A stretch of DNA of 64,000 nt from Anarhynchus alexandrinus (taxonomy: Eukaryota > Chordata > Aves > Charadriiformes > Charadriidae). Shown in pieces: positions 42,861 through 53,721 of this stretch. Each line of letters begins with the position of its first letter. Position 1 is the first letter of the stretch. Where the stretch lies: positions 1,524,762 through 1,588,761 of the forward strand of contig VUYV01000212.1 in NCBI GenBank assembly GCA_008711295.1. Reading direction: 5' to 3'. The notes below the pieces were generated by a model, which saw nothing but the letters and a program-made list of their open reading frames with translations, made no database searches and was not told the DNA's origin. Made by a program: the position numbers and the translations under genes.

Positions 42861-43883
42861 AAAAAAACAATTCTGATATTACTCCTTCTTCTTGGATTTG
42901 AGGTCAACAAAGCTTTCCCACCAATGCCAGCATCCTTGTCTCCTTTGTTCTCCTCCCCAGTTGAAAATATTCCTCAGATCCCAGACTCTATTTGTTTACC
43001 TCATTCCTTCCTTCAATAGCTACCTACCTAAACCTCTGCCCTTGGAATTTCTATGTGATCCTGCCTTAGCTTCTTGACCCACTTAATTCTCTAGGTCTCT
43101 TTCCATACAATGACTAATTACCAGATTAATTTATCTTCTGTTCCACCCACTTCTTGTTCCCTCACTAGTTCCCAGACCCAGTGCTGCTGTTAGGATAGGT
43201 TCAATATCATGCTAAATTCTATGTTTCATCTCAGTATCCTCAGACACTGGCTTTCTGCATCCCTTTGTTTCTCTACCCAGTATACAGTCTTTCTGCAGAC
43301 TGCTTCCAGATCTCCCTCTCAGTTCTTTATCCCCTATCTACTTATTCCTTATCAGAAGACTAGTTTTTGTCCCTTCTGCACCTAAATTAGCACTTGTTTG
43401 TCATAGTCAAACAAGGAAACAGGCCACTGCAGAAATTGCCCAAAACTGAGGTTGAATGCCTAGAGCCAAAATTACATAAAGTAATATGAATATTAACTGC
43501 ATAATTCTTATCTGAGCAGGGCAGAAACACGAACAGAGTATTTATGAAACTTAGTGCTTAAAAATCTATACCAGTTTCTACTGACTTTTCAAAGGCTTGA
43601 AACTTGTGCAGAGGAACAAAAAGTGAAACACGTATCTGTAGCACGAAGGCCAATTTTGCCTTATTTCAGTCTCAGGGCTAAAAATGTTTGCTAAAGTTTT
43701 ACAAAAGAATTCACTGAAATATTCTAACAGAAGTAAAACCACGTGTCTTCACCCTCACATCTTTTCCCAAATGGTAGGATAGCTCCCCATCTTCTTCCTC
43801 CCCTTTTTCATACCCTGTGATCACAACTCATTAAAGGCAGATGCAGTATAAAATACGTTAACAGCTTTCAGGAAAGTTTTTAC

Positions 43884-44003
43884 CTTGATATCAGAAGTGT
43901 CACGCTGACTATTGCGCCATGCTCTTGAAACAGATGAAAATGTTCTATCTGCATGATCAAACTTCCCACCTTGTAGATTTAAGAAAAGTGTTGTAAAGGG
44001 TTC
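43884..44003 (-). CDS. LRBA: LRBA BEACH-domain exon (third in window)
   Basis: This 120-base exon encodes 40 residues, with codon-boundary phase at both ends. It runs from [20 protein letters not shown] through [11 protein letters not shown]. The acceptor is TTTAG|GAA (AG at 44005-44004) and the donor is AAG|GTAAAA (GT at 43883-43882). The [21 protein letters not shown] block is a core BEACH motif and forms part of the fold packed against the PH domain in solved BEACH structures. [15 protein letters not shown] agrees with LRBA, while NBEA as I recall has ANDGKFDHPDRTFSS. The frame joins the neighbouring exons exactly (LLRI then EPFTT, and SDIK then ELIPEF). Confidence 0.95.
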
Positions 44004-45197
44004 CTAAATATATTAAAAAAAAAGATTAATTAAAAACAGCAATGTATTTCTTTAGGAATTTCAAGGGAAAAAAGGGATTTATTATTCTTTTGGGGTTTTG
44101 TTATTAATGACGCTATTCTTCTGGCAGACACATGATTGATTGCGAAGGGTTAATTCTATTATCCAACAATGAGAAATACAAACTCATGCTTATTTGTTCA
44201 ATAAATGCTTTTTATTCCTACTCCAGGCATATAAAGGAGAGCATATAAAGGAAAAATGAAAGAAAATATTTACAGACTGGAGGAGAAGCTACAGTCAGTT
44301 GTGACACAAATTGCTTTTGAAAACATGAAAAAGCTCAGTATTTTTACTTTAAATATTTTTAAAATTAGCATGTAACAAAACTAACACATGCATTTTATTT
44401 TGTTCAAGGTAATCTATTAATATACAGGGTAGAATTCAATACCAATAGCTTCATGATTGTTATTGTTTAATATGTAATTTATGATTTAGAAAAGAAAAAT
44501 GTTTGAAAGATTTAAAAGCCTCCTCTTAGTTAAAGAACACTTAAGCACATATTAGTGGATAATTGCTTGAAATTAGCTAAGCGCTATAAATTACTTCAAG
44601 GATTTATGTATGCTTGTACATTCTAACAAGCTTTAATTAATGATGTGCTGCTAATGCTTTCCCAAAGAAATTACTTTCTATGAGATAAATCGCCTTTCAG
44701 TTTTATAGAAAAATGCATTGTTTAACCAATACATTATCAATATATAGCATCTCAAAAGTTACTTCCATATAAATTGCAGGAGATTTTTAAAAATTAATTA
44801 TTTACATCATAGAATTTTGTGATCATCAGAAACCAACACATTTACACTCATTAGGAGGTGAAAATAAAATACATTCAGTAAGAACCACAAATGTTCAGTA
44901 CATGGTCCAGTCAGATAATATGCAAGGAAGGAAAAGTTAACCATGTTTAAAGTAGTATAAGAATGTACACTAAAAAGCAATTTTTAAGGAGAAAAAGCTT
45001 TACTGATTTTAAAAGGCTGTACCATAAAAATTAAAAAAAACCTTCTCCTCAAACTTTGGAATACATTTATCCTACATTACTGATTACAATTACTAGAAAA
45101 TTTCAGTACTCTGCTATGCCATTAGTTTATTAATTCCTAGCTATTTGTTGCTTTCATTATCATTTAAAGCAAAATAATTTTTTAAAGATATACTTAC
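44004..45197 (-). other. LRBA: LRBA short intron between second and third exons
   Basis: This 1,194-base intron runs from GTAAGT at 45197 to TTTAG at 44004. It has no recognisable repeat. The part at 44.52-44.72 kb contains homeodomain-type TAATTA/CTAATG motifs and looks like conserved non-coding sequence. Confidence 0.93.
44520..44720. promoter_or_regulatory. Candidate conserved non-coding element in short intron
   Basis: The stretch holds several homeodomain-type sites, notably ctttaattaatgatg at 44631-44645 and gctgctaatgc just after it, plus gaaattagctaagcgc. It is repeat-free and lies in the only compact intron. Function is inferred from appearance only. Confidence 0.3.
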
Positions 45198-45338
45198 AAT
45201 TCTTAATAACCATGTGAGTGCAAAACTTGCTGTTGAATAATGTGTGCCATAGTGAAATTTTGGAACCTGATCATCTTCCCATGATTCATATCTCTCAGCA
45301 AAGAACGCTGCTCTCTTTGGGTTCAAAGCTCCAATAGG
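45198..45338 (-). CDS. LRBA: LRBA BEACH-domain exon (second in window)
   Basis: This 141-base exon encodes 47 residues, starts and ends on codon boundaries, and runs from [19 protein letters not shown] through the end TWLLRI. The acceptor is TGTAG|CCT (AG at 45340-45339) and the donor is ATT|GTAAGT (GT at 45197-45196). It continues the previous exon without loss of frame (DLSK then PIGALNPKR). The segment contains the conserved BEACH tract [12 protein letters not shown]. The residues [15 protein letters not shown] distinguish LRBA from NBEA, which as I recall reads AVFYAERYETWEDDQ. The subsequent FALTWLLRI differs at two positions from the FVLAWLLRI I recall for mammalian LRBA. It lies about 17.7 kb downstream of the previous exon and only 1.2 kb before the next. 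Confidence 0.95.
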
Positions 45339-46526
45339 CTACAAGGTTTGTAAAAATAAATACATTAAGTAAATAAAGATAACATGACCTATTATCGCAT
45401 CATACTTGCCTTGCTCTTTTTGGTAACCAGAATTATCAGCATGCCTGGAGAAGACTGGGTTTGGTGTTTTGCAAAAGCAGATGCTGGATTCTGTAAGCAC
45501 CTGAACAGATCTCTGCATTTCTAACCAGGATTACACGCACACGCACACGGCTGGTTGGAAAAAAGCCTCTTCTGCATTCATATAGGCTTCATTTCTATTT
45601 ACTACTGATTCAAGTTAATGACTAAAAAATGCTTCACAGCGGAATATCTTGGACAAAGAGTTATTAACTTGTGTGCCTGTGGATATGTGTGCATGTTGAA
45701 TACGCTATTAAGCAAATGGCAGGCAAGAACGAGAGAAATCATTGGATATTTTGGGGGGAAAAACAGTGACCGATAGGGTGGAAGAATATTAACAGTGCAC
45801 TTGGAATTTTGATATTACCGTTCTTGTTTCTATGCTTTCTATTTCCCATCCCAATACAGGTTTTACGCAACGGATAAAACTTGAAACTTCGAAAAAGACA
45901 AATAAAATAGCAGAATTTCTATATTAAAAACATTGATAACAACAAAAAAAATTGAAACAAATAACATATGTATGACTAAAAAAGTCTATCATGCTATCAC
46001 CAACATTGTTATTCTTTGTTAGGGCTTACCTAGGACATAAACACCCAGAGACTTACTTAAATGTAAGAAATATAATATTTTGTTATCTATTGCTGTGTAC
46101 TTATTCAGCAGACTTTTACATAAAGGATTTGGGAAAATGAGTACAGGTCACATAAATCACTGAGAAACACAAAAGTGAATTTAGCCATTCCACATGTAAA
46201 ATGCTGTTAGAGGTCTACAATATCTTTGTATATACATGCAAAACACATATGCAATACGATTTTGTATATATATTGAGGACACTGTATGTTATTAATGTAA
46301 ATTATGCCCATCTCTACAGACAATGGATGCATTCAAATATACTTAAGAATACACTACAAGGTAAGGAAAAACTTTAAAATTCCTTGAACAACAGTATCAG
46401 TAAGCTAGTCATTAATTCAACCATAGTTCAAGTGAAAAACTGTCTGCTATTATTAGTATTGAAATAACTGCTGCTTTGCAGCTCACGTGAAATTTGGCAT
46501 ACAAGCTTCGAAGTATTTTCTCTTCT

Positions 46527-46560
46527 AGATTAGATCTATGAATGACCTAAGATCTAATCT
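46527..46560. repeat. Inverted repeat, 11-base perfect arms
   Basis: agattagatct at 46527-46537 and its reverse complement agatctaatct at 46550-46560 flank a 12-base loop and could form a hairpin. No transposon context was recognised. Confidence 0.9.
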
Positions 46561-47319
46561 TAGATTTTTTACTTAGAGTGGCTTTCACATTGCAGTAGGA
46601 TAAAAAAAAACCATCTTAGGTTAATTACTATTTTTGCAGTTCACTAATTTGAAATATAACCCTTTAAAAGAAGTGGTTCCTGTATAAAAGGATTTTTATC
46701 TGATTTAGCAAATTTATTCCAGGGGAGAATGAAACTGACTCCAAGAAGTCTTTGTTGCAAGAACCATTTTGGAATCTCCATCTGTACTGATTTTCCCTAA
46801 AGGCTCAGCTATGCTTGAGAGAAAAAAGAAGAAAGAAGGTCATTGGTAGACAAATTATATAAATTGAAAATAGAAACAATGTTGTGCTGTATGGTTCTGT
46901 GACGTTTTACGCATTCTCTTTATCTGTCCCTATTTTTATTACTCTCCAAATGAGTATAGCCCAAATCAATAGTTATAGAATTACATTCCTTGAATATAAA
47001 GCTAAACCCAATTAGAATTGATCTCATTCTCTTTTTTAAAAAAAAAAAAAATATGGTATCATGCAGAGATCCATATAGCCAGAATCCACAGTATTGATTT
47101 TGGCTGTTATTGTTACAGTTGGTTTCTGAAGCCTGCAACAGGACAACTATCAAGACATGTCACATTTATTTGCAAGCAAATAAAAAAAGTCCCCAAATGA
47201 AAGAAAGCTTAGGGAAAAAAAAAGAACCATGGAGCTGTGCACTGACAATGATACACTATCAGCTTACTCAGAGAAGTTACAGTGGGAATACACACATTGA
47301 ATTATACATTACACGAATG

Positions 47320-47640
47320 CACTGATTTATTGTGGTAATAACATCCACCTCATTAAAAGATTCTGCTTTGCTGCAGTTGGAGGGCTACATATTGTTTACT
47401 GCTATAAATTAATGGCAGTGCACAGAAGACTGTAGAACCCTTCTAACAATAGATCTGTAATGACAGTGCTGTATATCACAGCTTCCCCAGCAGCTTCATA
47501 ATAAAATGGAGACAATGTATTGGGCTAATACATTCTACCAGGCAGGCCCATATTTTTCTGACAACTGCTTCTAAGGATGAGGTGATTCTACTGTGTTACG
47601 CTGCACTGTGAACAGTTAACTAAGCTCGAGCTACAGAATA
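47320..47640. promoter_or_regulatory. Candidate conserved non-coding element
   Basis: This repeat-free, compositionally balanced segment includes tataaattaatggcag at 47403 and gggctaatacattc at 47522, typical of homeodomain-rich conserved elements. There is no open frame and no repeat match. Confidence 0.25.
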
Positions 47641-48818
47641 AAGCACATATAAGGAATATTCAAATACCCTCAGACTTTTATTTTAGTAAACAAATTCACT
47701 GAAAATTTGTAATTATTTCATATTTCAAAATTAACAGGGAAGCAGGATTGCATACTGGATTCCCTCCCCTGTGGGTAAACGCCAAGGGAAAAAGAGTGAC
47801 TCCAAACTAAGCTATGCTAGATGTAGCTGTGAGACCACAAATTTACACTACTCAACATGGTTTCACTATGGCTACAGACCACTACAGAAGAACAAGCTGG
47901 GAAGCTTTCATATCCAGAAATTCTAGAATATATTTGCTTTGCAGTACCTTTTCAGAGAGGAAAATTAGATAGTAGTTCACCAATTAAAAATACTTATTTC
48001 AATGGCGGGTGCAGGGGGAAGAAAAGTAGAGGTAGAAAAATTCCAACAAGCAAAAACAATGGATGAGATTACAGAAGTCAAGATGAAAAAAGAAATCACT
48101 GCTAAGTTTTCAAACTGTATTGAAAAATAAATAATGCATATGGTTTTCAAGTCAGACTTCATTCAAAAAAGGGTCCAAACTGGACGAAGAATTGGGGTAA
48201 GGATGTTTTTTGTTTTCTCTTTTCCAAAGGCATGATCACCAGATTTTTGACCTGAAGTGGTTGTTATAACAACATGCGCTACAAATATGAAAAGTTGCAA
48301 GCTATTCTTAAAAAAAAAAATACTCATTTGATATTAATTTTTTAAGTGCTCTCAAATCTAAAAATACCTCAAAACAAATAAGCCTTACATTTTGACCAAG
48401 AACTGAATATAGTAAATTTCAGTGTTTGGACCAAGCTTGCTTGCTTTCTTTGAGACACAACAAAGAAAAATGGTTTGTTGAAAAATAACTGAGAAAACAC
48501 ACTGACTCTTACCATCTACTGCTGTTAAATATGTCCAGACACTATGGTGTACAGTTATATTTGTTGGTTCTTAATCTTACTCTGTGCCAGACATTGAAAC
48601 AGTGGCCCATCTTGTCTCCATTTTCAGAAGAGGCCCTGTTGCACCCAATAGAAGAAAGTAGAATGCTCACTGCTCCTCTACATAGGGCACAATCTCTCCT
48701 GGATTCTGTCCTCATGTTCAAGCATACACACATGTTTTGTAATGACTTAATGTAAGCAAACCAAAGTCTTATAAAGAAAGAATTACAGTATGTTTATTTA
48801 TAGTTACATATTTAAGAC

Positions 48819-49100
48819 GAATCATAGAATGGTCAGAGTTGGAAGGGACCTTGAAGATCATCTAGTTCCACCCCCTCTGCCATGGGCAGGGATACCTCCC
48901 ACTAGATCAGGTTGCTCAAAGCCCCATCCAGCCTGGCCTTGAACACCTCCAGGGATGGGGCATCCACAATTTCCCTGGGCAACTTGTTCCAGGGTCTTAC
49001 CACCCTCACAGTAAAGAACAACTTCCTGATATCTAACCTAAATCTACCCTCTTTCAGTTTAAAACCATTACCCTTTGTCCTATCACCGCACTCCCTGATA
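48819..49100 (-). mobile_element. CR1 LINE 3' fragment
   Basis: Read on the minus strand this is a 5'-truncated CR1 end, with the ORF2 C-terminus, the 3' UTR with the motif AGATCTAGTGGGAGGTATCC, and the terminal block ending TCTATGATTCG. It lies in the same orientation as LRBA. On the plus strand it is recognisable by atcatagaatggtcagagtt followed by ggaagggaccttgaagatca. Confidence 0.95.
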
Positions 49101-49598
49101 ATTAAGAAAAAGAGGTGCTTTTTATTCCTATTGAATGCATTTTTATTTTTTAAATAGTGTTACTCCAAATAAATAGACATACCCTGTTCTCACCCATGCT
49201 TCCTTTTGTTATTGCCTTTTACACAGGCTTCTGCTATTAAAATAAACATTGGCACTTTTACTGTCTCCTATCCATTGTAATACTGGGAAGAGTTTTTAAC
49301 CCATTAGTATTCAAAATCCATGAAAGACTACAGTATTATAGCAGTAAAGTGCATTTAATTACTGCAAACATTAAGTACTCAAGATACCATAGTTTCGTCT
49401 TCACTGTTAACTCTTTCAGTGAAGACAGCAATCTTAACAATTACTGCTGTAAATCAGGAGATCTGTGCAAGTGCCTGTGAGTTCTGAAAAGTAGGCAGTT
49501 CCAGAAACAAAGTCCACGCTGACGAGTGCAAACAGAAAGATTTAAAAATTAATGAAAATACTATTCTTTGAAATTTGTATTTCAAAACTTCTTCACCA

Positions 49599-49673
49599 TG
49601 AAAAAATTTAAAAAAAAAAGAAACAAAATATTAAAAAAAAAAGACACAAAGAAAAAAGGGGGGGGGGAGAAAA
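49599..49673. repeat. A-rich tract with G10 run
   Basis: Several A runs of 6-10 bases are followed by ten consecutive G at 49658-49667. This is a low-complexity region where read errors are likely. Confidence 0.9.
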
Positions 49674-49867
49674 AATGCTTTTCCTTGTGATTTCTTACAC
49701 TGTTTTCTTATCTGCATCTAACCAGGTATTTGGATTCCTGTGCACACAACTGTCTGTGTCATTGAATTATGTTTGGTAGCATCCTTGCCAAGAATGAAGT
49801 TTGGTTTTCATACGTTTTATTTTCAAGATGACTATCTGGTTTTCATTACTGATATTTTTCATATATT

Positions 49868-50480
49868 CATTGGGCTTAAAGGACCAGGGGGACCATTAAG
49901 TCATCTCATCTAGCCTTGTGTTTGTATGACAAGCCATTAAATGCCTTTCCATTACACGATTTTGAGCCCAACTGTTTATACTTGATTATAGCATGAGCTG
50001 TATTTGGCCAACCTGCTTTCCAGAAAGGCATCTGACCCTTGAGTGCATGGACAATCTGCTATTTTTCTTGGAAGCTTTTTCTACTGATAATTGTGATCCT
50101 CATTCTAAAAAATACGTACTCCAGTTCAGTTACGAATTTACTGGTGTGTTAACAAAGAAATCTTACTACTCTTCTCTCTGACATATCACAGAGTCTCTAC
50201 TTACCCAGTATGTTCTGTATATAAATATACTTCCAGACTATAATTAGACTTTTTAATAAACAAAAGAAATTGAGCTCTTCAGGTCTTCCATTTTAAGGCA
50301 TTTCTTCCAGCCTTAAGATTTCTCTGCAGCCTGCCCGCTTACCAATGTATTCTAATATACAGATATCTGAAATGTGTTCAGTGTTCCAGTGTTAGCCTTC
50401 TCACTGTCGGAAATATGCCGAGTGCTGTATACTCTGCTGCAATCTAACCACACCTGCATTTTTAGAGGATTGCTTGTCTA
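49868..50480 (-). mobile_element. Ancient CR1/L3-like LINE 3' end, antisense to plus strand
   Basis: The plus strand resembles the reverse complement of an L3/CR1-type 3' end. It shows gaccattaagtcatctcatc near 49891, then ccattacacgattttgagccc, a tract ending ccagaaaggcatctgaccct at about 50020, then gaaattgagctcttcaggtc at 50267 and ggcatttcttccagccttaa at about 50297. Order and spacing agree with the family. It is strongly diverged. Confidence 0.7.
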
Positions 50481-51480
50481 GCTACTTTATGTATAACCAA
50501 CACATAATTAACTCCCAGAACTAGCCAATACTTGTAATATTGTCGGTGGGACTTCCTGATCATCTGAGTAAAACTTCTTTTTCCCAGACACAGGTATAAA
50601 GACAAGATGCAAGGGTTTAATTACACTCATACTTTATTAACTTTGGTCAACTGGGAAATATCTGGGAATAAACTCATATAATGTAGATCACTATTCTTTC
50701 ATCTGTCATTTTTGTGTTTGAGAACAGCCACAAAATGGCATACCCCCCTCTGAACCTATTCTCATTCACTGCTAGACCTCACCGTTCTTCCTCTCAAACA
50801 ACTGAGTACTGCTTTCTTAAAAATTAGGTCCTGCAACTCCCCCGTCTTCTTTAGAGGGCATCTTACTTTTAATCCATATCTAACTCAAATTCATTAAAGA
50901 GCTGTATCCCAAAGAAAACAACATATGCAATTATCTGCTGAACTGTTTGAACTGCCCTCATTGATCAAATAAACTGGTCCTTGAGCTGCTCTGGGAAAGA
51001 CTTAAAAAATGGAAACAACCTACCAAGGAGAAAAACAATCCTTACCAATTCATTCCCAAAAGCTCTGGTTTCACAGCAGATGCCCAAATCCTACATCAAA
51101 GACTAGGTTAGGAGAGGGGAACTATGAATTCCAATCTCAAAATTTGGCTGAAGCCAAAGGGACAGAACTTGACAGAACTTTTGTGTTCTTCCCCAGTCAG
51201 CATTTAGGTGACACACAATAATTTCTGCTCAGATTCTAAACAGATTTACTATTTTTTACTATTAATTGTAAAACATATTTTAGTCACTTATAACACCCAG
51301 TTTCTGAGAACTTCAACACAAGCAGCTACTTGAATTTCATGTGGTTTCTTAGTGAAATAAGGAATCCTATGGTCAAACACTTTTTGTATATGCAATGTTG
51401 AAACCGTGCAATAATTATGAATACTAGTGAGTGTACTTTACCGATTTTGACATCAAGCTATGAAATCAGAAAAATTCATA

Positions 51481-51530
51481 TAGTTATATATAAATATATA
51501 TACACACAGATACAAATATACATATATATT
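51481..51530. repeat. TA/CA-rich low-complexity tract
   Basis: These are interrupted TA and CA dinucleotides (taaatatatatacacacaga and following). Confidence 0.85.
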
Positions 51531-51648
51531 GTCAACACATATCTCTGGTGAATTTGTTGAGTAGACATCCTCTGGATATCTGTTAATGTTCCATCCAGTT
51601 AAGCTTCTTCCCCTTTAGAATTGGCAGGTCATTATGTTCGTAGTTATA

Positions 51649-51674
51649 ATTCTAATCCATTATTCTAATCCATT
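51649..51674. repeat. Two perfect 13-base tandem copies
   Basis: The unit attctaatccatt occurs twice head to tail. Confidence 0.9.
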
Positions 51675-51893
51675 ATATGAATATAAATATTTCAAATAAT
51701 TATGATACTTGAAAATTTGTAGGGAGAAGGGAGACAAATGGGACAATAACATAAAGCAAGTTCTGAAGAATACTTCCTGTTCTTTTTATTTCGACCTAAA
51801 ACTAAAATAATTTTCAAGTATAGACAAGAGTGGCAAGCAAGCAAGACTTCATACAGTCCACAGACAACAAGCAAACAAAAAACCCCTTAATTT

Positions 51894-52002
51894 CAACCTG
51901 GTCTAGTGGGAGGTGTCCCTGCCTATGGCAGGGGGGTTGGAACTCGATGATCTTCAAGGTCCTTTCCAACCTAAACCATTCTATGATTCTATGATTCTAT
52001 GA
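51894..52002 (+). mobile_element. CR1 LINE, extreme 3' end only
   Basis: This is a 109-base, heavily 5'-truncated CR1 insertion. It begins at caacctggtctagtgggagg, the very end of ORF2, and ends in three perfect ATTCTATG octamers at 51978-52001. Apart from length, it is nearly identical in this segment to the 29 kb copy. Confidence 0.95.
51978..52001 (+). repeat. CR1 terminal octamer array (ATTCTATG)3
   Basis: These are three perfect tandem copies of attctatg, the end microsatellite used by avian CR1 reverse transcription. Confidence 0.95.
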
Positions 52003-52184
52003 ATTACTCTAGTTGCAAAGCAAAGAAAATTATACCTTCTCATATAATTAAGTTGCTAGATTCATTGCATCAGGGAGCAAAGCAGAACAAACATAAATAG
52101 GTTTAAAAACAAAAAAGAAAAGACAACTAGATCACCAGTCCATCAGTGGCCACTAAACAGGACTGTCTAAATTATTTCTCCAGT

Positions 52185-52360
52185 TGACAAAGTAGTTAAA
52201 CTTCTGGTTGCCAGACCTGGGAGGTTATCTGAAGGGAAGGACGATGCTTTACATGCCCTCTTTCTTTTCTTTTTTCACTAGGCTTATGCCACGGGCTGTT
52301 CATAGAGGCAAGATATTGAGCTAGATGAGCTTCTGGACCGGCTCCTCTCTTACAACTTCA
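52185..52360 (+). mobile_element. Ancient CR1/L3-like LINE 3' end
   Basis: The sequence ggcaagatattgagctagat followed by gagcttctggaccggctcct at about 52308-52350 is arranged like the terminal block of L3/CR1-type LINEs (gac-agg-ata-ctg-ggc-tag-atg-gac). The preceding gaggttatctgaaggg fits the same family weakly. Confidence 0.45.
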
Positions 52361-53721
52361 TATTAAATGGTTCAGCACCTTCCCACGTGTACAGGCTGGT
52401 GCACACGATACAATAAAAGCCAGTCGAGAGCACTCTACTACAACAAACTTGCAGTTACTTTTACATGCAAATGATTTATTTGCTTAGATATATCTTTTTA
52501 TTTACACTAGTGAAGAAACACAGATAAGTGGCTACTAGCCACCACATTTAATATTTGCATGCACAGCTCAGGGTGCAGACAACTATTTCGCAGCAGCTCC
52601 TTTAACTAAGTGACAAGTATAACCAGCTGACTGTGATCAGCATTTTTATCAAATATAGGATCCCTGGGCTTTCCTGACGCACTGCATATGGGATGAAATT
52701 CCGTAATGCTCTTATCTCAATGTTTTCTAAAATAAATTTAATATGATCTGTAGATACTAAAACCACTAAGCTTTTTTGTGTAAAAATGCTTTTTTAAATA
52801 GTTGTCAGTCCTTACAAGATTTCTTTGAAAAGACCCTATTTACTGGAAATCATATCATGAAATTTACCAGATCACATCATGTTACAAAAAATTTTTAAAA
52901 GCTCGATTTTCTATTCTAGGGAAATTGAGAATTTAATAAAGGGCTGGAATAAAAGCAGACAACAGTTTTGTGCATGCAAATTCAATTAATAGTATTTGTA
53001 CATATGATTTATTATTAAGATTTTTTAAGAGCTCACACATTCCTTTGAGACAACAAGAAAAGTCAGGAAAAACTGATCTAAAGGTGGTCTAATAACTAGA
53101 ATGTTTGAACATGTCAATATAAATAATATGTAATGGTGGAAACCAGAAGATTTGCAAAGTCCACAGCTCAAAACGGATCATAAACTAATCTTAAGCATAA
53201 AAAAAAAAAAAGAATAACTATGTTTAGCAGCATTAGCAATGTTTTAGCAATATATTAGTGATAGGATAATCCTCAGGTCACCTAAAATCTTGGGAGAATT
53301 TGAATATAAAGGAAAAATCTCCATGCCTTCATATTACTGACAGTAGCATCAAATGCTATTACAACCATCTCTAGCAGATTCCAAAACAATGCACTGCTGA
53401 ACTGCAAACTTGCAAACTAATTAAGCACACATAAAGTTTAATCAATTGATCAGCACAGCTAAGTATGTCACACACTGTGTATCTGAGGTATTACTACAGC
53501 TTAACACTACCGGGAAGGCAAACTGAAGAGAGCTGTTGTGTGTTGTACACTTCCAAAAGGTCAGGGAGAAAGGAAGTTGCATGTCTCTGGGAATCATGAG
53601 GAGAAAGCAAGCTGCCTGCAGGTAGTGAGGAGGGATTTTGAGAAACAGGATTTAGTGAGAAGCTACATGCACTCGAATCACAGCAGGAGATGAAAACATT
53701 CTCTCTATACGTTCTCTCTAT

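Larger units (their letters stand above)
26490..43883 (-). other. LRBA: LRBA intron between third and fourth exons
   Basis: This 17.4 kb intron is bounded by the donor at 43883 and the acceptor ending at 26490. It carries three recognisable plus-strand CR1 copies (29.26-30.03, 32.74-32.95 and 35.04-35.88 kb). It also carries old CR1/L3-like remnants at 30.5 and 33.0 kb and a long one at 41.2-42.9 kb (all minus strand), plus one at 37.3 kb (plus strand). A GC-rich patch lies at 27.29-27.44 kb. Between these I see only AT-rich sequence without identifiable function. Confidence 0.9.
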
